Notes under the pieces: model-generated
Database searches by the model: none
Told to the model about the DNA's origin: nothing
Seen by the model: only the letters and a program-made list of their open reading frames with translations
Origin: Suilimivivens sp009774465
GTDB taxonomy: Bacteria > Bacillota > Clostridia > Lachnospirales > Lachnospiraceae
NCBI GenBank assembly: GCA_947382645.1
Contig: CANDAE010000016.1
Coordinates: 10,905-74,904, forward strand
Length of the DNA stretch: 64,000 nucleotides
Direction: 5' to 3'
Made by a program: the position numbers and the translations under genes
Shown: piece after piece, positions 60,518-64,000 of the stretch
Layout of the letters: the number at the start of each line of letters is the position of its first letter
Position numbering within the stretch: the first letter of the stretch is position 1

Positions 60518-61069
60518 ATGAAAAAATCAATTTCGGTTCCTTATGATGAAGAGACGGCAAAACAGCTTTGCAGTGGGGATTATGTGTTTTTAACAGGTAC
60601 TATTTATACAGCCAGGGATGCAGCGCATAAAAGAATGTATGAAGCGTTGGAGCAGGGAGAAGAGCTTCCTTTTGATATAAAAAACAATGTTATTTATTAT
60701 ATGGGACCTTCTCCGGCAAGGCAGGGACGTCCAATTGGTTCTGCAGGACCAACAACATCCAGCAGAATGGATAAATACACTCCGGTACTGTTAGATCTTG
60801 GATTAAAAGGCATGATAGGTAAAGGAAAAAGAACAGAAGAGGTCAGACATGCAATTGTTCGAAATGGTGCTGTGTATTTTGCAGCAGTAGGAGGCGCAGG
60901 AGCATTACTTTCAAAATCAATTCTCAGTTCGGAGGTAATTGCATATGATGATTTGGGGACAGAAGCAATTCGTAAGCTTTGGGTGAAAGATTTTCCTGTA
61001 ATTGTTGTTATCGATTCTAAAGGAAATAACCTTTATGAAACAGCAATTAAGGAGTATATGGAGGATTGA
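60518..61069 (+). CDS. Class I fumarate hydratase (or L-tartrate dehydratase), beta subunit
   Basis: Partner of the alpha subunit, 183 residues, forming the substrate-binding swivelling domain. Typical elements are GDYVFLTGTIYTARDAAHKR, YYMGPSPARQGRPIGSAGPT, TSSRMDKYTP and FAAVGGAGALLSKSI. The chosen start MKKSISVPYDEETAKQL is 23 bases after the alpha stop; a longer frame from 60455 overlaps the alpha gene and was rejected. GAGAGGAAGG is rather far (about 13 bases), so coupling to the alpha gene is likely. Confidence 0.88.
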   Translation: MKKSISVPYDEETAKQLCSGDYVFLTGTIYTARDAAHKRMYEALEQGEELPFDIKNNVIYYMGPSPARQGRPIGSAGPTTSSRMDKYTPVLLDLGLKGMIGKGKRTEEVRHAIVRNGAVYFAAVGGAGALLSKSILSSEVIAYDDLGTEAIRKLWVKDFPVIVVIDSKGNNLYETAIKEYMED

Positions 61070-61097
61070 CCAGCTTAAGAAGTGGATGATATAAATT

Positions 61098-61820
61098 ATG
61101 AGAATTGCATTAATGATAATCAGACTTTTTTTAAAAGCGCCTTATTATTTTATACAAATATGGTGGTGTAGTGCAAGCAGCAAAGTTTCTTATGAAGAAT
61201 CTTTTGCAATAATTAAAAAAGTAACAAAAAAAGCAAATCGTGCCGGAAGAGTGACTATAGAAGCATATGGATTTGAGAATATTCCTGAGAAAGACGGCTT
61301 TATTTTTTTCCCCAACCATCAGGGACTATTTGATGTTCTTGTGTTTTTGGATTCATGTCCCAGACCTTTTTCCTTTGTGGCCAAGAAGGAAGCAAGTAAT
61401 ATTATTCTCTTGAAACAGATTATTAGAGCATTAGGCGCTTATGCTATGGACAGAGAAGATCTTAAGCAGTCAATGAAAGTAATCTGTTCTGTAACAGAAG
61501 AAGTAAAGATGGGAAAGAATTTTATAATTTTTCCAGAGGGAACAAGAAGTGGAAAAGGCAATCAATTAATTGATTTTAAAGGCGGAAGTTTTAAAAGTGC
61601 AACGAAGGCTAAGTGTCCAATCGTTCCATGCGCTTTAATAGATTCCTATAAACCATTTGATGAGAATTCAATCCAGCCGGTATCTGTTAAGTTGTTTTAT
61701 ATGCCGCCTATTTATTATGAAGAATATAAAAATATGAAAACTGTGGAGATAGCAGCAGAGGTTAAAAAGCGAATTGAGGAAACCATAAAAGAATATTTTG
61801 TAAATTTAAAAGAAAATTAG
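61098..61820 (+). CDS. plsC: 1-acylglycerol-3-phosphate O-acyltransferase (PlsC-like)
   Basis: Membrane-associated enzyme adding the second acyl chain in phospholipid synthesis. The 240-residue protein has an N-terminal hydrophobic anchor (ALMIIRLFLKAPYYFIQIWW), the catalytic H-x4-D motif IFFPNHQGLFDVLVF and the substrate motif IIFPEGTRSGKGNQL, followed by FKGGSFKSATKAKCPIVPCA. It lies 28 bases after the fumarase genes. No other phospholipid gene is in the window. Confidence 0.9.
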   Translation: MRIALMIIRLFLKAPYYFIQIWWCSASSKVSYEESFAIIKKVTKKANRAGRVTIEAYGFENIPEKDGFIFFPNHQGLFDVLVFLDSCPRPFSFVAKKEASNIILLKQIIRALGAYAMDREDLKQSMKVICSVTEEVKMGKNFIIFPEGTRSGKGNQLIDFKGGSFKSATKAKCPIVPCALIDSYKPFDENSIQPVSVKLFYMPPIYYEEYKNMKTVEIAAEVKKRIEETIKEYFVNLKEN

Positions 61821-61844
61821 TCTAAAAGAAGATACGGAAAAACA

Positions 61845-61873
61845 TTGACAAATAAAATTTGCTTATGTATAAT
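61845..61873 (+). promoter_or_regulatory. Strong promoter for tRNA-Ser
   Basis: Perfect TTGACA (61845-61850) and perfect TATAAT (61868-61873) with a 17-base spacer. The tRNA starts 57 bases further on. Confidence 0.88.
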
Positions 61874-61930
61874 AAAATTTGCGTTGTAAAGCGCACAATA
61901 AAATATTGGTAGCGGTGTAATTCAGATTAT

Positions 61931-62018
61931 GGAGAAATACTCAAGAGGCTGAAGAGGCGCCCCTGCTAAGGGTGTAGGTCGTTCACGCGGCGCGAGGGTT
62001 CAAATCCCTCTTTCTCCG
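61931..62018 (+). tRNA. tRNA-Ser (anticodon GCU)
   Basis: An 88-base class II tRNA with discriminator G. The acceptor GGAGAAA pairs with TTTCTCC; anticodon stem and loop CCCCTGCTAAGGG carry anticodon GCT; a long variable arm (GTAGGTCGTTCACGCGGC region) is typical of tRNA-Ser; the T-arm is GAGGG-TTCAAAT-CCCTC. CCA is not encoded. It reads AGC and AGU codons. Confidence 0.95.
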
Positions 62019-62036
62019 TTTAGCTTCCAATAAGGT

Positions 62037-62070
62037 ACAGAAGTGTTAAAGATAACACTTCTGTTTTTTT
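62037..62070 (+). terminator. Rho-independent terminator after tRNA-Ser
   Basis: A perfect 12-bp stem ACAGAAGTGTTA / TAACACTTCTGT, AAGA loop, ending in seven Ts. Confidence 0.92.
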
Positions 62071-62110
62071 GTCAAAAAGTGCATAGCTTTAAAAAATGGT
62101 GTTCGTTGTT

Positions 62111-62140
62111 TGTAACCTTTTCGATTTTATTTTTCTCTAA
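62111..62140 (+). promoter_or_regulatory. Candidate ECF-type promoter of the sigma/anti-sigma pair
   Basis: TGTAACC (62111-62117) resembles the AAC-containing -35 of ECF promoters, and TCTCTAA (62134-62140) a possible -10, with about 16 bases between. A 12-bp palindrome AAACGGCCGTTT lies at 62155-62166 before the start codon. ECF sigma factors usually drive their own promoter; no sigma-A-like promoter is obvious here. Confidence 0.35.
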
Positions 62141-62198
62141 TTATTGTGAATTGAAAACGGCCGTTTCATAAAACAAAAAGAAAAAAGGATTATAAAAA

Positions 62199-62681
62199 AT
62201 GAATAAGGAACAGTTTACAACAGAGGTGCTTAAGACAGAAAAAAGTTTGTACCATATAGCAAAATCTATTTTAGGAAATGATGAAGATTGTGCAGATGCG
62301 ATGCAGAACGCAATCTTAAATTCTTTTGAAAAAATACATACTTTGCGAAATGATAAATATTTCAAGACATGGATTACCAGAATATTAATTAATGAATGTT
62401 ATCACATTATTCGTCTAAAAAAAGAACAGATTTCTTATGAAGATTATTTTGAAGTACAAGTACAGACAGAGCGGGAGGATTATTCAGAAGTTTTTGAAGC
62501 CGTAATGGGTTTAGACGCTAATTACAGAATTCCACTTATTTTATTCTATGTAGAAGGATATTCAGTAAAGGAAATTTGTCAGATTTTGAATTTGTCGCAA
62601 AGTACAGCAAAGACCAGACTTTGCCGGAGCAGAAAACTTTTAAAAGAAAAATTGATGGGAGTATATGGATATGAAAAATAG
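62199..62681 (+). CDS. ECF-type RNA polymerase sigma factor
   Basis: A 160-residue sigma-70 family protein. Region 2 is seen in SLYHIAKSILGNDEDCADAM and YFKTWITRILINECYHIIR, and region 4 in YRIPLILFYVEGYSVKEICQ and LNLSQSTAKTRLCRSRKLLK, the latter being the -35-binding helix-turn-helix. No region 3, as in all ECF factors. GAAAAAAGGA precedes the ATG. The anti-sigma gene overlaps its end by about 11 bases. Confidence 0.92.
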   Translation: MNKEQFTTEVLKTEKSLYHIAKSILGNDEDCADAMQNAILNSFEKIHTLRNDKYFKTWITRILINECYHIIRLKKEQISYEDYFEVQVQTEREDYSEVFEAVMGLDANYRIPLILFYVEGYSVKEICQILNLSQSTAKTRLCRSRKLLKEKLMGVYGYEK

Positions 62682-63696
62682 AAATTGGAGTAGTGAATTT
62701 CCTGAAGTGCCGGAATTTGTACATCAAACAGTTCTTAGTACCCTCGAAGAGTTAAACTGTGGAAAGGTCAAAAGGGTAAAACACATGAAAAAGCGTACAA
62801 TTGTAATTTTAGCGGCAGCACTAGTTGCCATTCTTGGAACAACAGTGAGTGCAACAGAAATTTTCAACTGGAATGAAAGAGCAACAGAGGTATTTGAGGC
62901 TGAGGAAGAGCAACAAAAGGAGTTGGTGATGGATCAGATTGCACAGGAAGAGTATCAGACAGTATCAGATTCAGGTTTGACTATCCGTGCGGTTCAAACA
63001 ATTCAGGATATCAATTGTTTTTATGCACTGTTTGAAATAACGGCAGAAAATGAGGAAATGCAGATTGTTCCCGGCAGTAATATGAGCTTTTCGATTGATT
63101 ATCAGGGAAAAGAAAATCCTTTCAGTATGCTTGGCTGCGGTTTTGTAGATGAAAACCGTCAGAAAGTTTCCAACAGCAGATATTATGAGATTTTTGGAAC
63201 AAAGACGGACACAAACAAAGAAGATTTAAATATGACAATTCAATTTACTTCTTTGGATGCACCAGGAGAAAAGGCATTAGAAGGTACAAAAATTTTAGAA
63301 GGAAGTTGGGAGTTTTCGTTAAACGTACATACAGTAGATGCTGTTTGCTTTGAAGTTAATAAGGAGTATCAAGTAGCAGGCTGTAATGTAATGGTTAAGG
63401 CAGTAGAGCTTACACCTATCAGTGTAAAATTAATTTGTGATGAATCAAGTGCAAGAGAACTGGAAAAATTAGAAGGAATTAATATAGATCAAGCTGATAG
63501 TTTACGTTCTCTATTTATTAATGGAGTGAAGTATAATGACGGTTCCATCATAGAAGAAGATGGTTTTCAGGAGTTGTCCGTAGGATTTGAAAATGGAAAT
63601 TATGAAAAAACAGCTCGTTTTTCCAGGGTAATAAATGTTGAAAAAGTTATCGCTTTATTGGTAGGAGAAAATAAAGAAGAAATTGAACTTCCATAA
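62671..63696 (+). CDS. DUF4179 membrane-bound anti-sigma factor
   Basis: Predicted antagonist of the preceding sigma factor. The 341-residue protein has a 35-residue cytoplasmic N-terminus (SSEFPEVPEFVHQTVLSTLE), one TM segment (TIVILAAALVAILGTTVSAT), and a large extracellular domain beginning with DUF4179 (EEYQTVSDSGLTIRAVQTIQ, CFYALFEITAENEEMQIVPG). The outer domain would sense an envelope or extracellular cue. ATG at 62665 is also open, but the one at 62671 sits better from GGGAG. A very short cytoplasmic part without a zinc site suggests a simple binding helix. The signal is unknown. Confidence 0.82.
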   Translation: MKNRNWSSEFPEVPEFVHQTVLSTLEELNCGKVKRVKHMKKRTIVILAAALVAILGTTVSATEIFNWNERATEVFEAEEEQQKELVMDQIAQEEYQTVSDSGLTIRAVQTIQDINCFYALFEITAENEEMQIVPGSNMSFSIDYQGKENPFSMLGCGFVDENRQKVSNSRYYEIFGTKTDTNKEDLNMTIQFTSLDAPGEKALEGTKILEGSWEFSLNVHTVDAVCFEVNKEYQVAGCNVMVKAVELTPISVKLICDESSARELEKLEGINIDQADSLRSLFINGVKYNDGSIIEEDGFQELSVGFENGNYEKTARFSRVINVEKVIALLVGENKEEIELP

Positions 63697-63710
63697 TCAA
63701 TTACATTGAT

Positions 63711-63750
63711 AGTGAGCCAAGTGAGATTAAAATATTCATTTGGCTCATTT
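63711..63750 (+). terminator. Possible weak terminator after the anti-sigma gene
   Basis: GTGAGCCAAGTGA (from 63712) pairs with TCATTTGGCTCAT (63737-63749) with G-T pairs, around a 12-base loop. Only a short T-run follows, so efficiency is doubtful. Confidence 0.45.
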
Positions 63751-63802
63751 AAGTAATGAATACAAAATAACAAAAAACTTTTGATTTTATTATTGCATAA
63801 TA

Positions 63803-63832
63803 TTGACAAGCATGAAAATATAGTGCTATAAT
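63803..63832 (+). promoter_or_regulatory. Strong promoter P1 at the right edge
   Basis: Perfect TTGACA (63803-63808), 18-base spacer, perfect TATAAT (63827-63832). It is followed 60 bases later by another promoter in the same direction. Confidence 0.75.
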
Positions 63833-63890
63833 ATAATTCCACCGCCTAAAGAGCGATGGAAATTTATATTAAAAAAATTTTTAAAACGTC

Positions 63891-63919
63891 TTGACTTAGT
63901 GCAAAACATATGATATTAT
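63891..63919 (+). promoter_or_regulatory. Promoter P2 and leader of a likely stable-RNA (rRNA) operon
   Basis: TTGACT (63891-63896), 17-base spacer, TATTAT (63914-63919). The remaining 80 bases to the window end have no reading frame with a ribosome binding site and look like an rRNA leader (AACCGTGACAAATAAACAG, then GCCCTGAAAATTCGAAAGAA). Tandem strong promoters without a coding gene suggest that an rRNA or tRNA operon begins beyond 64000. This is inference; the RNA itself is not in the window. Confidence 0.45.
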
Positions 63920-64000
63920 TTCATAGTTGCGTCTGGACAAGACAAAACACCGAACCGTGACAAATAAACAGCAAAGCAGCCCTGAAAATTCGAAAGAAGA

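Noticed and set aside
1..64000. Prophage, insertion sequence, integron or CRISPR array
   Set aside because: No transposase, integrase, capsid or Cas-like protein and no regularly spaced repeats were found. Base composition shifts gradually from very AT-rich near the origin to less so further right, without sharp islands.

Overview
The window looks like the origin-proximal part of the chromosome of a motile, low-GC, Gram-positive anaerobe in the Clostridia, most likely Lachnospiraceae. The evidence is the gene order rpmH-rnpA-yidD-yidC-jag-mnmE-mnmG running left and dnaA-dnaN-yaaA-recF-gyrB-gyrA running right. A BofA-family gene, flagellin, a single-membrane-type Tad pilus locus and several families typical of Lachnospiraceae (DUF6240, DUF5702, DUF4358, DUF4179) agree with this. 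Genes left of about 4.75 kb are all on the minus strand and most genes right of 5.2 kb are on the plus strand, as expected for bidirectional replication from an origin at 4.98-6.79 kb. No insertion sequence, prophage, CRISPR array or integrase was found.

Layout. 1-4.75 kb: tRNA modification (mnmG, mnmE), RNA binding (jag), membrane insertion (yidC, yidD), RNase P protein and L34, from one promoter. 4.8-6.8 kb: bipartite oriC flanking dnaA. 6.8-13.8 kb: clamp, S4 protein, RecF and gyrase. 13.8-23.1 kb: cation/proton antiporter with flotillin, a diguanylate cyclase, an ABC-F ribosome-protection-type protein with a MATE exporter, and a DUF1538 membrane protein with a tandem PII-like regulator. 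23.1-33 kb: exonuclease III, a DUF4358/MBOAT/SGNH-like acylation cluster, a LacI regulator, murG, small conserved proteins, a DUF1624 protein and an MFS exporter. 33.2-36.9 kb: a divergent KAS III-like enzyme in an operon with a chemoreceptor-like protein, then a heavy-metal-exporter-like protein. 36.9-43.5 kb: tRNA-Lys, tatD, rsmA, a large TPR/AAA-like protein and glgB. 43.5-49 kb: a sigma-28-type promoter driving a DUF6240 protein, flagellin and FliS, then DUF2508 and BofA. 49.3-58.1 kb: a Tad (type IVb) pilus locus. 58.1-61.8 kb: a flavodoxin/SCP2 fusion, HIT protein, two-subunit class I fumarase and PlsC. 61.8-64 kb: tRNA-Ser, an ECF sigma/anti-sigma pair, and two strong promoters at the right edge that probably lead into a stable-RNA operon.

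Points most worth a second look: (1) a 26-bp near-perfect inverted repeat (25 of 26) around an 83-bp spacer at the start of a Tad pseudopilin gene, holding its ribosome binding site and start codon, either a translational hairpin or an invertible intragenic switch; (2) an 18-codon leader reading frame spanning a terminator directly before the ABC-F gene, suggesting antibiotic-responsive attenuation; (3) a KAS III homologue lacking the catalytic His, 17 bases from a six-TM chemoreceptor; (4) Tad components with additions, namely an Ig-like domain in TadC, two tandem His/Cys units in a TadE-like protein, and a TadZ whose P-loop lacks its Lys. All functional calls rest on reading translated sequences; no search was run.
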